Positions 33,611 through 46,573 are shown, numbered from the stretch's first letter. The stretch: DNA of 64,000 nucleotides from Diadophis punctatus similis (GCA_023053685.1 JALIGW010000005.1:18580501-18644500), one strand, 5' to 3'. The notes: generated by a model from the sequence alone, not told the origin. Numbers and translations are program-made.

Positions 33611-34620
33611 GATTCATACATATAAGAGGACAGCTTAATTTTGCAGCTAGAAACCTTCCTCCACTAAAATAATTGGATTTCTGGACACCAAAGCCAGACT
33701 ATGATGACTATAAACCTGTGGTTCCCAAATGACCTTCATGATTGCTACCAATATGCCTGGTTCATTTGTGAAGCAAAACTCTCCCGCTTCAGAAAACATA
33801 TCTTACCTAATTAAACACCTTGAGGCAGGTAAATATTCTCATTGCTTTCCTAATGCAGATAATATGGGCTAGAAGGAAGTCATCTGGGCTATGCTTTTCT
33901 TAAAAGATGTTGCTTGCTTGGCGCTGAGATTCCATGGGAATCCCCTAAATCAGGAAAGGATACATTACAAGAGAAATACATGTGCATGCACACTAAACCA
34001 CATACATACCTGTTGTAGATATGACAGATTTTAACTATGATCAATAGTAGCCCAGAAAAAAATAATCAAAGAACATAAAACATGGTTTATGTTTCTTTAG
34101 TTCTTGCATGTTTCCTTCTAATTTTTCTCCTTTGCACACAAAAGGGAGCAAGTGAAAAGTACTGCAGTTTCCTATTAGTTCCCAAGCGAGAGCATGCTAT
34201 TTTATCCCAAGTCTAGTTAAACAAAACAAAGTAAAAAAAACTGAGGATATCAAAACACAGCATGATCCTGTTGCATTTCAGTTAACAAAAAATATAAACT
34301 ACAGTTCCTTAAGGTACACAGATTGATATTTGCTTAAATACTACAGTGGAAAAGAGAAGAGGAAGGGAAACCACGTGAAGCCATGCGTTGATGGAATTGA
34401 TTCAAATAACCTAAAGTAGAGCTCAAATTGGGTTGGAAAATGAGCAGCTCTAGAAAGTTTGGTGAATGCTAACTTCTATCCTTCATATATATTTATGTTA
34501 GCTGCTGGAACTGGCATTATCCAGATCTAACAATAAATACATAAAATAAATGAAATATACAATGAATTCAATAGAGAAGCATTATAACAGCCACCATTAA
34601 ACAACATTTGGTAAGGTACA
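33609..34620. other. No identifiable feature
   Basis: Apparently unique AT-rich DNA. Confidence 0.35.
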
Positions 34621-34848
34621 CAGAGCTGTGGTGGCACAGTGATTAGAATGCAGTACTGCAGGCTAATTCTGCCAACTGCCAGAAGTTCAACTCTGATGGG
34701 CCTCAAGGTTGACTCAGCCTTCTATCCTTCTGAGATCAGTAAAATGAGGACCCAGATGGTTGGGGGCCATATGTTGACTCGGTAAATTGTTTAGAGAGGG
34801 TTGTAAAGCACTATGAAATGGTATATAAGTCTTAAGTGCTATTGCTAC
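34621..34848 (+). mobile_element. Sauria-type tRNA-derived SINE
   Basis: GTGGTGGCACAGTGATTAGAATGC head, AAGGTTGACTCAGCC and AATGAGGACCCAGAT body, and GGTATATAAGTCTTAAGTGC-TATTGCTA tail. Full length, about 10-15% different by eye from the copy at 21380. Confidence 0.85.
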
Positions 34849-35934
34849 CCCTGCAAATTCCAAATTGTTATGGATTGTTCATGGTAACATCTAGATTTGA
34901 TCACCTCCTAAGACTCTATCACTGCTGCATACTAAGATCATGAGCTGAAAACTTAAATGTTGGCTGGTTTACACTGAAATAACTAGGGACATTGAAATGC
35001 TGATCCTTATGCAATTCAAATAGCATTATCTACAATGAAAGAGAAATATTAATAGACTGGGGGATTCCCAATATTTGGTGTTTAATATTCTTTGGGGGGG
35101 GGGTTCACAAAAGTGTGCAGGGAGGAGACAAAAATTGTTGGATCAGAACTCATCATATTGAAATAACATGGATGCTGACTGGAATTCTAAACAGGATCAC
35201 TGCATGCCGCAAGTTGTCGCCCACGTACTGGATCCTTTATTTATGCTCAGTGCTCAGCTTAACTATTGATCATCAAGATAGTTTTTAAGACCAACCTTTA
35301 TAATGGAGATTTTGCTGATATGATTTCTAGCATAGATCTGTTTTGCTGTTGTTGTTTTGACAGAAACTCCAGGCTTTTCTGCATAACTTATTGAAGTGTA
35401 GATTAAAAGTGACAAGTTGATTTGCTGCAGACTTTGAAGTTTTCTTTTTATACTTTCTGCCTCTAGCATTATACAGTCCACTGAACAAATAGCTTGTATA
35501 TGAATCTGCTCCCCCTGTACTTCCAACCGCCCCTTTTCTAATCTGGGAATTTTGTGATTTTCATTCTAATGCCGTGCATGGTGAATTCAACCAACAAAAC
35601 AGAGAAAAAAAGTGATGGAACTAATGCCAACAAGACTTGCTCATGCTCCAGAGGCAAAGCATTTAATCGTTTTAAAATGGTCATTGACTTCACATGCAAT
35701 GCACGATATGGGTACCTTCTCTGCATATGCTATGACATTACTGATAAACTGAGCTCAGATAGAAGCTTTAACTTCATTTGTGGATGAAAAGATGAATCAG
35801 CCCTTTCCATACTAACTTCTCTTTTCATATTGAGCTCTTTTGTAACCTTATAGAATTAGAATATATAGAAGGGAAGAGGGTCATAGTTCAGGGTAGAACA
35901 CTTATTTTGCTTGCAACAGATTATAGATTATATA
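34849..35934. other. No identifiable feature
   Basis: An 11-base G run occurs at about 35095. Overlapping open frames on both strands at 35538-35787 contain no motif I recognise. Confidence 0.35.
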
Positions 35935-36872
35935 CCGTATTTTTCGGAGTATAAAACGCACCGGATTATAAAATGCACCTTAGTTTTGGGGGAGGAAAAC
36001 AAGGAAAAAAGGCCTCTGCCTCCAAGCAATTTGCCAAACAGCAAACAGCACAGATGATATACACTGTTTGCTGTGTATTTCTGTACATATGTGCCTGACA
36101 CATAGAAATAGCAAAGCATTGGAGAAATGTACATTGTGCCAGAAAGTTTTCTTAAATGTAGTCACACTAACTCTTCCCAATTATTTAAATAGATCTACTC
36201 CAAGGTAACTAAACTCTAATACTAAACAGGACACATTTCATACTATACTTGTACAGAGCTGTTAAAATTAATTAAAATTTCTGGAAGTATATATTATTCT
36301 CTATTATTTAAAAGAAGCTACAATAGCACTGGGCCTCTTCAGAGCAAGCATTTATTTTAAAAAGTTTCTTTATTTTGTTAAGTTGTCTAGAACAGGGGTC
36401 TCCAATCTTGGCAACTTTAAGACTTGTGGACTTCAACTCCCAGAATTTCACAGCCAGCAAAGCAAATAATAAAGCAGTCAGCAAAGCAAATAATAAAGCA
36501 GTCTTTAAAAAATAAGTACAATAATTTGAACATTCTACAGACATTTATAGTTATTCACTTATCCCCTTGCATCCAGTTCAGCAGAAAATAAAAATCTGTG
36601 TGTCTCTTCCAGCTATTTGCCTCTTTGCAGCTAGTTTCAGTTTCATTTTAGCATGTGGCAAATCAGCTGGGGGTCGGGAAGCTGCTAATGACTTGCTTGT
36701 CTTAACAGGCTCTTCCCTGTTTGCTGCAAGCAGGTAAATTGCTGGAAGACAGAGGCCAAAGGGTGGGGGTAGCTGGGTGGTTGGGGCTATATTCGGTGTA
36801 TAAGACGCACCCAAGTTTTCACCCAATTTTTGGGGGTAAAAAGGTGCGTCTTATACTCCGAAAAATACGGTA
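35933..36872. mobile_element. TA-flanked MITE, CCGTATTTTTCGGAGTATAA family, 936 bp
   Basis: Element 35935-36870 with ends CCGTATTTTTCGGAGTATAA and TTATACTCCGAAAAATACGG, exact complements over 20 bases. TA lies on both sides. It contains an inserted half foldback element at 36393. The long unrelated interior suggests it captured or gained flanking DNA. Confidence 0.85.
36393..36502 (+). mobile_element. Half foldback MITE plus 24-bp tandem duplication
   Basis: CAGGGGTCTCCAATCTTGGC through CTTCAACTCCCAGAATTTC is the left arm of the CAGTGTTTCCCAACC family. The right arm is missing. It is replaced by two exact 24-bp units (CAGCAAAGCAAATAATAAAG + CAGT) at 36455-36478 and 36479-36502. Confidence 0.65.
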
Positions 36873-36999
36873 GATGCATCCCTCTCTTCAGACTAACAGT
36901 GATCTCCTAAAAACTTTATACATGACTGGCTCATTGACAAAACTGAATGAGCAAAGTTTGTTGATCTCATGTTCTCGAAGCATTAAAAAAATGTAAGAA

Positions 37000-37393
37000 C
37001 AGGTAAATGTTGATTCACAACAGTTCATTTAGTGACCATTTGAAGTTACAATGACACTGAAAAAAGTGACTTATGAGCATTTTTCACATGACCATTGCAG
37101 CATCCTCATGGTTACATGATCAAAATTGGGATGCTTGGCAACTGACTCATATTTATGACGGTTGCAGTGTCCTGGGGGGGTCATGTGATCCCCTTTTGCG
37201 ACCTTCTGACAAGCAAAGTCGATGGGGAAGCCAGATTCACTTACCAGCTGGGTTACTAGCTTAACAACTGCAGTAGTTCACTTAACAATTGTAGCAAGAA
37301 AGGTCATAAAATGGGGCAAAACTCACTTAACAAATGTTTCTCTTAACAACAGAAATGTTGGCTCAATTGTGGTTATAAGTCAAGAACCGCATG
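37000..37393 (-). mobile_element. TA-flanked MITE, CAGGTAGTCC family, inverted
   Basis: Full-length inverted relative of 1191-1582. CACAACAGTTCATTTAGTGA lies at the left and GGTTATAAGTCAAGAACCGC-ATG followed by TA at the right. Termini are worn. Confidence 0.8.
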
Positions 37394-38656
37394 TATCTCA
37401 CAATAGCGGATATCAAGTGTCCAGTTCAGACATTTTATTTCTAGTTCTGTCTCTAATATGTAAAGAAATGGTAATTGGAAGGAACCCAATTCATTATTTT
37501 AATAAGGTGTTCTCCCTACATGTAGTATTTTACTGTAATAACCAGACTGAAGCATATTGCTCTAGCCAAACAATAATATTAAAAATTTCCATCTGATAGC
37601 CCAATAGCCATGGCCCTCAATGGTACTTTAAAATGTTTTTAATGGCATTCCTTATTATTATTTTGATCTTGATGCTTCACTAATGGTCACCTCAGAGCCT
37701 AGCAAATAATCTCATTTGGATTCAATGCATATTCAAAAATCTTTTCCTTTATTAAAATGAGAGCTACTGTTGAAGCATTTGGAGACACACTCCAAGAGAG
37801 TGCATAGATTAGTCTCTGCAGGTTTCTTGGCAAAATTTCTAAACTGGTTTCCCCTTGTTTTGATCCCAGAGAGTGTGTCTGGCCCAAGTTAATTTTTCCG
37901 CCCATGAAAAAAAAGTAAGTTGGCCTGTGTGTGATATTACTTCTGGCACTGTCATCTCTTCCTCCCAATCAAATAGGAACTTGATTGAAAAGCTTATTGT
38001 TAAAAATATGAAAACATTAAAATAAAGCTACAACATGCAGCTATATTTGGTGGAAATTATTCCTATTCAAGCTTTCATATAATCACATTTTATATGACAT
38101 TTCTCAGAAGTTATTTCTGGGTCAGCTGTTGATCAACATCTTCAGTAATGAGGTTGAAGTTTTCAAGTGGAGTGGAAAAAACTGATTCTGCAAACTTTTC
38201 AAAGCAAATATGAAATACTAAAAATGAACTCCAGAAATGACTGACCTAAGGTGAAGAAGCTCAGAAATGCATATAAGGAGAACAAACTTAAATAACTACT
38301 TTGAAAAAAAAATAAAATGCACAAGAAAATGACTACTGGGCATAAAGTATCAGGAAGAGCAGAGCTGAAATAACAAAAAGTTGATCCTTTGAAAGTTATT
38401 GCAATAATAGAATGCCATCTTAAAATTCTTATTGCTATAGGTGTGAAGGATTGGCTAAACCTGGACTTCTAAGGACAGCAAAAATACCTCCATTCATTTT
38501 AAAGTCTGTAATTTCTGACCAGAGAAACTGATAACTTCAATACTACAACTAAAAAGGGGGAATAGAAATATTCTAAACAAACAGGTGACATGCTGAACCT
38601 TCCCCCCCCCCTTTACTGCTACTTAATGTGCTTTTTAATGAGTGAATATAGATTTA
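37394..38656. other. No identifiable feature
   Basis: No repeat ends or coding motifs. Confidence 0.35.
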
Positions 38657-38660
38657 AAAA

Positions 38661-38976
38661 AGTAAAGGTAAAGGTTTCCCTGTCAGTTATGTCCAATTCT
38701 AGGGCATGGTGCTCATCTCTGTTTCTTGGCCAAGGGAGCCAGCAGTGTCTGGAGACAATTTCCATGGTCATGTGACCAACAATACCTCCAAAGGTGCACA
38801 GAATGCCAAAATAGTACCTAATAATCTATTTGCACTTGCATGCTTTCAAACTGCTAAGTGGACAGGAACTGGGGTAAGTAATGAGAGCTCACCCTGTTGT
38901 GCGGACCTCAGTTCTCGAACCTGGGCTGTCGGCAGACAAGCTCAGCATCTTTAACCATTGAGCTATCATGCAGCCA
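38661..38976 (-). mobile_element. tRNA-derived SINE, full length, inverted
   Basis: On the minus strand the head TGGCTGCATGATAGCTCAAT-GGTTAAAG carries an A box. CAGGTTCGAGAACTG carries the B box (GGTTCGAG). The body is long, and the 3' end lies at AACCTTTACCTTTAC. About 315 bp. Resembles a widespread sauropsid SINE. Confidence 0.7.
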
Positions 38977-40625
38977 TGAATATAGACAAGACAAACTGAT
39001 AATAGTTTGGAGAAACCTCACAGCTGAGGGTTCATTTTCAAGGCTGAGCATTTACTTTCAAAAATGGAAAAAACATTGTTTTGTTGTTTTTCATGCAGTC
39101 TCTCTCTTTGTGTGTGTATGTGTTTGCATGTGTGCATGCACACACGTGTGAGTGTCTGCATGTGTGTCATAGGGGGATTAGAACAAAGGTGTTATTACCA
39201 AACCTCTGACATCATATTGATTCACATGGGGTGAATGATGTGTCACATTATGGCAATATTCCTGGTACAAGAATATTTATATATATTTTTAGTCCATTGA
39301 TCACTAAACTATTTTATTTTATCAATAATATCTACGATGATTTCTTCTGCTGCTTAAATAATTTTTTCTCTTGTAAAATTTCATTTATGTAATCAATTTT
39401 TGAAAGAAACTTGTACCAACAAAAGACATGTAGTAAATGATGTGAAGTACCATTTCGGTGCTTCTAGATGTGCCAACTTTAAATTAATTAAAGAATTAAG
39501 TCTAACAAAGAAAAAACCTACAAAAATTGCTGCAGAGACCAACAATTTCAGTGTTTAATGTATGGTGCTGTAGCATTAACACCTACAAGATATCATTAGT
39601 ACAAGGAGAACTCAGAGCAAATATATTTCTGGAAATAATGTAGGCTGAATATCTTCTATTTTTTCTGACATATTGAAGCCATTACCAAGCCTTCATCTCT
39701 GCAGTCATCAAGAAAAATGCTATGGTTTTTTTTTTCAAGCTGATAATTAGCATTTCAGTTATGTGTTCTCCAGTTTAATTTCAAAGGTGATAAATGCTGT
39801 ACAGTTTTTCTTTCATGATAAATGTATGCATACCTTTGTTATAACTTACAAATAGACACATGTTGTTCTTGATCGAAGTAGGATGAATTGATAGAATAAT
39901 AAAGGGCTTTTTCTCTTTATCTCTGGTAGAATGGCCTTCTGCATACTCCTACCACAATTCAATAAATTCATCCTGACTTTCCCGTGAGAGACCATTAACT
40001 TTTATTTGCATTCTGTTTGTTTTTATTTTGCTTTGACCAAATCACCATTAATGATTCTGTTAAAATGAGCTGTTAATGCAAACATTCAAAAAATGTCAAT
40101 GTGTAGGTCATCAAGCAGATTATTATCACCTTGAAATGATAAAACTTTTCAACAAATAACAAATATTGTAAACATTTCTTTCCAGCTTGTTCCTTCTGTT
40201 AAGTTTTGTTCTTGAGCACAGTCGTAGGGCATTAATTTGCTCAGGAAGGAAAAACATGGTTCCCAGGCTAGACTGAACAGCTGGGTCAGGTGCTTCCCAA
40301 GGACATTAAGGCAATGGCCAAGTATTCATTAAAAAGTTGGAAGGAAGAATTTAAACCCTGGAGTACAGATCTTTATAAAAGATTTCACTTCTGTGCATAT
40401 ACACCTTCATTCTTATTTGAAAGAAGCAAAATAAGTTGAAACTGAAAGCCTTCTGCTGAATAAAACAAGTCCTGAGCAGGGGATTATGTGTCTGCAGAGC
40501 TGGAATTCAGAACCAAGTATGGTAAGGACCCTGATACTGTCTACATCTATCTGACATTGTTTACCATAGATTTGGCTCTAGTGGTAGCAAATTTCATACC
40601 CTATATTCTTTTCATGCTTAGGAAA
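38977..40625. other. No transposon recognised; imperfect TG repeat only
   Basis: An imperfect GT/TG-rich stretch lies at about 39109-39168. The remaining 1.5 kb is AT-rich and repeat-poor. That makes it the best candidate interval for conserved non-coding sequence, although the sequence alone does not show conservation. Confidence 0.35.
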
Positions 40626-40794
40626 CCTTATGCCTTTGTTTTTGAATACTTAAGATGAGTGGACTTCAACTCCCAGAATTCTGCAGCCCACATGCCAATA
40701 AAATTAAGTGTGTATTCCATGCTGACTGGGGAATTCTGAGACTTGAGGTCAACACATTTTAAAGATGCCAAGGTTGAGAAACACTGGCTTATGC
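40626..40794. mobile_element. Foldback MITE, CAGTGTTTCCCAACC family
   Basis: Element about 40634-40786. The right arm TGCCAAGGTTGAGAAACACTG is intact and the left terminus is heavily mutated. Flanks CCTTATGC (40626-40633) and GCTTATGC (40787-40794) match at 7 of 8 bases. The centre is an A/T-rich loop instead of the short GAAT of the perfect copy. Confidence 0.75.
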
Positions 40795-40972
40795 CATTTA
40801 TTGACATTCAATCCTTAGCATTCCTTTCTGCCAGCAAAGAGCCTTGTTTTTGTCTTCCCTTAGAAAACAACTGATATAGGAAATAAACCAGAAATGGATT
40901 GATAAGACATTTGGTAATAGTTCTCCATTGGAAGTCTATGTTTGATCATTCATGACTGATGCCCATCAAAAG

Positions 40973-41494
40973 GTGCCCACGTAACACCTATTCTCCGCCA
41001 GCTGCATTGGTTGCCTATTAGTCTCCGGTTGCAATTTAAGGTGTTGGTTTTGACCTTTAAAGCCCTACATGGCTCAGGACCAGGCTACCTTTGGGACCGC
41101 ATCCTACCACACACCTCCCTATGACCAGTTAGGTCCCACAGAGTGGGCCTCCTCCAGGTCCCATCGGCCAAACAATGTCAGTTGGTGGGGCCACGGGGGA
41201 GAGCCTTCTCTGTGGGAGCCCCATCCCTCTGGAACCAACTCCCACCAGAGATCCGAACTATCCCCACTCTACTGGCCTTCCGTAAAGCCGTAAAAACATG
41301 GCTCTTCCGGCAGGCGGGGTGAAAAAGAAGATCAGATTCCCCCATGAATGAGTGGGTTTTTTAAAAAAAAATGTATTGTTTTTAAATTATGATGTTTTTA
41401 TGTCATTGTTCTTATTCATGCTGTACGCCGCCCTGAGTCCTACGGGATTGAGCGTCTTATAAGAACATTTATTAAATTAAATTAAATTAAATTA
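40973..41494 (+). mobile_element. L2-type LINE 3' end
   Basis: Nearly identical in layout to 24940-25450: LRQLHWLPI, FKALHGSGPGYLWDRI, then an in-frame TGA after TSL at about 41121, as in the longer copy. The coding sense ends in FRKAVKTWLFRQAG. The 3' terminus is GCCGCCCTGAGTCC followed by (ATTAA)n at about 41468-41494. No RT palm remains. Confidence 0.85.
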
Positions 41495-41743
41495 AAATCT
41501 TTGGAATATAATTTGTTCCAACATCAGGTTATTAGATAGAACTATTTTTGTAGGACAGATTCTGCAGTCAGTTTAGATTATTACTTTTTTTAAAAAAAAC
41601 AGGAATTAAATAGTATGTGGTTATTCTACCCTATAATCTCCTCTCCTCACCCCATTGTTCTTTGGCATGTGCTGAGATGGTAATGTCAATAATTGAAAAC
41701 ACCATAAGTGATGAAAACACAATTTTCTTGAAAACACCATAAA

Positions 41744-41950
41744 TACAGTGGTACTTTTGTACTCAACTACTTTTAAACATATTTTGATGTCTCAGTACTC
41801 ATTGTTTGTTTGGTACTCAATGCACAAGCTAGAACTTATCAGTGCCGGCTGTCTTGTGATTCACTACATTATTCCTTATGGGAAAAAATTGTTTGGTACT
41901 CATCATGCTTCCCACAACCAATTAACAATGAGTGCCAAGGTACCACTGTA
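41744..41950. mobile_element. TA-flanked MITE, CAGTGGTACCTTGGTACTC type (Tigger-like)
   Basis: Element 41746-41948 (203 bp) with ends CAGTGGTACTTTTGTACTCA and GAGTGCCAAGGTACCACTG, TA on both sides. The interior has TACTCATTGTTTGTTTGGTACTC and its partial complement. Tigger-like placement is from the ends. Confidence 0.8.
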
Positions 41951-42501
41951 TGTTATATAGCAAAAAATAAGTATGCTTGTTCCAATTTTGATTTTTGTTT
42001 TCCCTTAGAACTTGATGTTTCTAGATACAGTAATCTGGCTTTCACTTTCTATCACATTCTCCAACATCTCAGAAAAGATCATTATCTCTCGTTCGATAGT
42101 TCTTGCTTATAACTCTATATCACTCTATACCACTTTTTCTGTTTTAATGCAGATGGATCTTTAGTAACACAGACAGCTCTCATGGACAGCGAATAATCTC
42201 CATTGCAAAGAATTAACAATAACATCTTTAAGAGGATGCAAGCAACAAAGCTAATAGACTTGTATCTCCCTCGATGTGTGTAGGACTAATACTGTATGTT
42301 GCTAGTAATATCAATAATATGTTTATATAGTGCATGAAAAAAGCTCTTATTCAAACCAGCAACTAAATAAATTAGAAAGACTTCAAATCCCAATTAATAA
42401 TTTCCCATTCAATTGAAGGTGTAAGATCATTTTAATACTGAAAATATCAACTGTTTCTAACTATGATAAACATTTATAACACTAAAAATTTGACATTTAT
42501 C

Positions 42502-42708
<207 letters not shown>

Positions 42709-43039
42709 TACCGACACACTCCTTGGCAGATCTGTTTTCTACTTAAAGTTAGATACATTTAATTTCACTTCCACTTCATTTGATAATAGAATATCCATTC
42801 CATGTGGTTATTTCCATTTTACTTGTATTTGCTATTGTAATTTCAAGTTTTTTCTTATATTTTGACCCAGAGTTTAATAAATGATGAAATTTACATTGTG
42901 GAAATTAAGTCTTTCAGAAAAGTTACACACAAATATTTTTATAAGTACCGTATGTCATAAACTGCAATATTGTCATAAAATGTAATATTGTGAATATTGA
43001 AATAATGAAATGAAAACATGCACATAATGCTGGCAAATA

Positions 43040-43340
43040 AAAGCACTATTTGGTCAATTTTACAAAAGATCAAGGGGAAAGATAATAAAATTAAAATTTT
43101 GCAATGGCTTATAAAGTATAGTTTGTGCAAAGAAGCAGAAGAAACAGTAGATTATATGCTCAGCTCATGCAAAAAGATTACACAAACTGATTATTAATAA
43201 TAACTTAATGCCATTGTCAAAATGATTCACTGGAACCTCTGTAAAAATTATCATGTTACCAGGAATAAAAAAAGAACTGGTTAAAATATATCTTTAAAAA
43301 AGTAATTGAAAATGGGCAGGTGAAAATATTCAGGACAAAG
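43040..43340 (+). pseudogene. R4/Dong-like LINE C-terminal relic
   Basis: Decayed coding sense includes WLIKYSLCKEAEETVDYMLS-SCKKITQTDY and a stop. After a frameshift it continues NAIVKMIHWNLCKNYHVTR, and later VIENGQVKIF. The pattern C..E.EETV.H..S.C..L....Y followed by .V...IHW.LC..Y and then VENE.VKILWD matches the C-terminal CCHC-like and restriction-like endonuclease region known from R4/Dong/Rex6-type LINEs. It carries stops and at least one frameshift, so it is non-functional. Family placement is from memory of the motif order. Confidence 0.45.
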
Positions 43341-45264
43341 GCAAGTTACTCTATATAAATAGGAAGCAGATCCCACACTCATTAATATTAATGAATTATC
43401 TAGTTAGGTAATGAAATCAGTCTCCACACATGTATTATTCACTATAGAAGAAATATTTTTATTTCTTTGTTGTTTATAATACTTTGTATTATATATAGAG
43501 AGAGGTAGTACACTTTTGCATGTTTAGAAATCTTTCTTAAGTAAACAAACTTGAAATACATTCACAGATCCAAAAGCCAATCTGGAAAAAATATTCCTCA
43601 GCTAATGGGGGAAACTAATGTGCCTACTTCATTGCTAAAGCCTAATGATTTCATTGGGGCGGGGGTGTATATGGGGCAGGGTGCATGCAGCATGGGGCAG
43701 AAATCCCATGCGAAGATAGAAAATAGCTTCCTTTGCAATAATGGATAACATGCAGACTAGAAGTTGGGAATGTATGCCCTCCAGATATTTTTGGTTTTTT
43801 TTAAAAAGGAAATCCAGCCAGTATGGTCAGTGGTATAGGAAAAAAAGAAAATGAAAGAAATGAAAGAAAAGAAAATCCACACAGCATTACAACAGACAGC
43901 ACAGTAAATGCAGTTTTACTTAATTTTTAAAGGATTTTTCCCTACTCCTCCCCAAATGAATTTGACAACAAAGTGATGTGATATAATTTCTTGAGGAAAG
44001 TCTCCATTTGACATAAAAGCTGTTACACTAAATGTTGCTTTCTCTTCTTTTTGTTTTTACCAAAGTGCTCTAACTTTGCGGTCACTTCTGGAAGAAGTCA
44101 CAAACCTCAGGAGGCTCAGCCAGTTACACCATAAGCTTCATCCAGACAGTAGCTCAAGTTCAAGGAGGGAAACAGCTCATATAAATCAAAGGATCATTTG
44201 GCACACACATAGCATATACTTTTATGGGCAGAGTTCCCAGCCAACTGCCAAAATTTTAGCAGCATTGATCATCTAGAATAGATATGTATTCTTTAACTTA
44301 TATTCTGACAGTCTCTTCCCACAATCCCTCTTCTCATCCTCACAGCCCTTCTCCCATTTGGAAGGCAGATTTTCCTCCATTTTGAGGGAATGAAAACCAA
44401 AACAAAACAAAAGTTCACCATCACAATCACTCTGAAAATAGAAAAAGAAAAGAATACCTCAGCCCCACCTACATAAACAACCATTTCCCATCTTCTTTAT
44501 TTCATTGTCCTACATCATTCTAGTATTAAGACTAGTTCTCATCTTGTCCCTCAAAGTTGTTCACTCCCCCTTTTTTTAGTCATGCAGACAAAAAGCTGTC
44601 CTGTTTTTCATGGCTCTTTGGAGTTTTGAGTTTCATCAACTACTATTTTAGATGACCCCAATGCACAGAAATACAACAGGCTAAAATATTTATCAGAGAG
44701 GAAAATATTTTTGTATATTAGAATCTCGTATATAATATGATTTATGTTTGGAGGTAGGTATGAGGTAACTAATCCAAGAAAGGACTGATGTTCTTTATCT
44801 CCTCCTGAAGTTCCCCTCCATTGTTACATAACTATTACATATTAAATGTCAGGGAATTGCGCAGCTGGTGTCCAAATGAAGCCAGAGACGCTGGCACGAA
44901 CTTGTAGTTTTATATAAATAAATATATTTACAGCAAATAAGATAGTCAAATAGGAGCATTGTCAGGTAAATCAACACAGCAGGAACATCTTGAGGTAAAT
45001 TAGAAAGCACAGAGGAAAAAGTAGGAAACAAGGAAACTCCCCCTTTACCCTAAGCAACCAATCACAGCTCAGATTCCCTCATGCAGTGGCCAGCTATAAC
45101 TGTGTGTTCTTATTCATTGTCCAACCCCTCACTGCTCCCGCTATGAAATTAAATATCTTAACATTAAATAAACATTATTGTTAATAACCTGCTCTTATGT
45201 TTTAAGAAAAGCTCTCTTTTTTGTAGGTAGATAAATAACCCTTTATTATGGTCTTTGACTAACA
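43341..45264. other. No confident feature
   Basis: Mostly unique AT-rich sequence. A 66-codon plus-strand frame at 44076-44276 follows a pyrimidine tract and AAAG, but I see no family motif. A segment from about 44851 (TGTCAGGGAATT...) to 45200 has LTR-like composition without defined ends. Confidence 0.3.
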
Positions 45265-45269
45265 TGGGT

Positions 45270-45472
45270 ATGCATACCAGTAGTGGGTTCTACTTACCTT
45301 TGCTACCTGTTCGGGAACAGGAGCCCATGGACACATTTTGCACGTGCGCAATGCTTCTGTGCATGTGCAGAGCATTTTTGATGACGTCCGGGTGGGTTGG
45401 CAGAGACTCCCACCGCCGCTACCGGTTCGCTGAATCGGTGAGGACTGGTAGCAACCCACCACTGATGCATAC
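45270..45472. mobile_element. hAT-type MITE, CAGNGGTGGGTTC family, 187 bp
   Basis: Element 45278-45464 with ends CAGTAGTGGGTTCTAC and GTAGCAACCCACCACTG. Identical ATGCATAC flanks lie at 45270-45277 and 45465-45472. It is the shortest clearly bounded member, keeping CTTCTGTGCATGTGCAGAG. Confidence 0.9.
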
Positions 45473-45547
45473 ATACAGTATATACATACATAAAACACAT
45501 AATGTGTGCATTTAGGATGGAAATTAAATAAGATATATGAGTTAAAA

Positions 45548-45635
45548 AGGAAGGAAGGAAGGAAGGAAGGAAGGAAGGAAGGAAGGAAGGAAGGAAGGAA
45601 GGAAGGAAGGAAGGAAGGAAGGAAGGAAGGAAGGA
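45548..45635 (+). repeat. (GGAA)n microsatellite, about 22 units
   Basis: Pure tetranucleotide repeat. GGAA arrays can act as ETS-factor binding arrays in some vertebrate contexts; there is no evidence of that here. Confidence 0.95.
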
Positions 45636-46129
45636 GAGGGAAAAGGCATCATTTTGCTGGACAATATTTGTTGCCTTACTCTTGTAGCAGTGAGGCAAAA
45701 TTTGGCAACATTATGGTGATAGTGCTTTTATGGTCTGATAAAAGATAGGAGATATACTATTGTTCTCTCTCCCTGGGATTTTCTTTATGACTAGCTGGAT
45801 TAATACCTCAAGTTCAAGTAGAAAATGCAGTAAAACAGCAGATGCTGAACATCCTGTTTGGTGTGGGAGTCACAGGGGCAAAGTCATTTGTGAAAGGGTT
45901 TTTGGATATTTAGCATCAATAACTGCTGAAGGGAGTGCATAGCCAGAGCAAATTCAGTATATTTTATTAGAGATTTGCAATAATCTGATGGCTTGATGGT
46001 AAAAGACAGTGTCCACGATTTATGCAGAAATCATGTAGAGAAGTTTAATTAATTGTTTGCTTGTTTGCTTATAGTTGTCAATATTTGAATTCTTTGAAGG
46101 TCTGTCTTTTCTGGTTATATCTACCTGAC
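45636..46129. other. No identifiable feature
   Basis: No recognised repeat or gene. Confidence 0.35.
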
Positions 46130-46480
46130 CCACCAGAGTGGGGAGGTTGGGAATACTACGGGTCCCCTCTCCAAAGTTGGTCCCTCTAGCAGGACCAAGA
46201 AGAAGGGCCTCCTCTGGGGTGGCTCTCTCCCTGTGGAACATCATCCCTACAGAGATAAGATTGGCCCCCACTTTGAAACTCTTTCACAAGGACCTGAAGA
46301 ACTGGTTTTACCAACTGTCCTGGGGACTCCAGAATGGGATGGAACCCATCAAATGGCCTATTTGATTGTTGTTGCCAGGAGGTTTTTTAAAAAATTGTTT
46401 TTATATTTTGTTTTTATTGTTGTAAGAGTCATTGAGAGTGATTTGGACAGCCATATAAATGTTCTTAAATAAAATAAAAT
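46130..46480 (+). mobile_element. L2-like LINE 3' end, second subtype
   Basis: Coding sense PKLVPLAGPRRRASSGVALS followed by LWNIIPTEIRLAPTLKLFHK and DLKNWFYQL is the terminal L2-type WN..P.EIR..PTL..F...LK.WF pattern. A T-rich 3' UTR ends with ATATAAATGTTCTTAAATAA-AATAAAAT. It differs in sequence from the 25-kb family. Confidence 0.7.
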
Positions 46481-46573
46481 ATGTGCATGAATTTACCTCT
46501 GGACATGAAGGAAAACATGAAGGTCTTCAGATTTTCCTTTCCATCTCCTTTTGTGCCACCATTGACCAATGTC

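Noticed and set aside
45303..45748. Open frames with KEGR or LPSF repeats
   Set aside because: Generated by the GGAA microsatellite and adjoining MITE.
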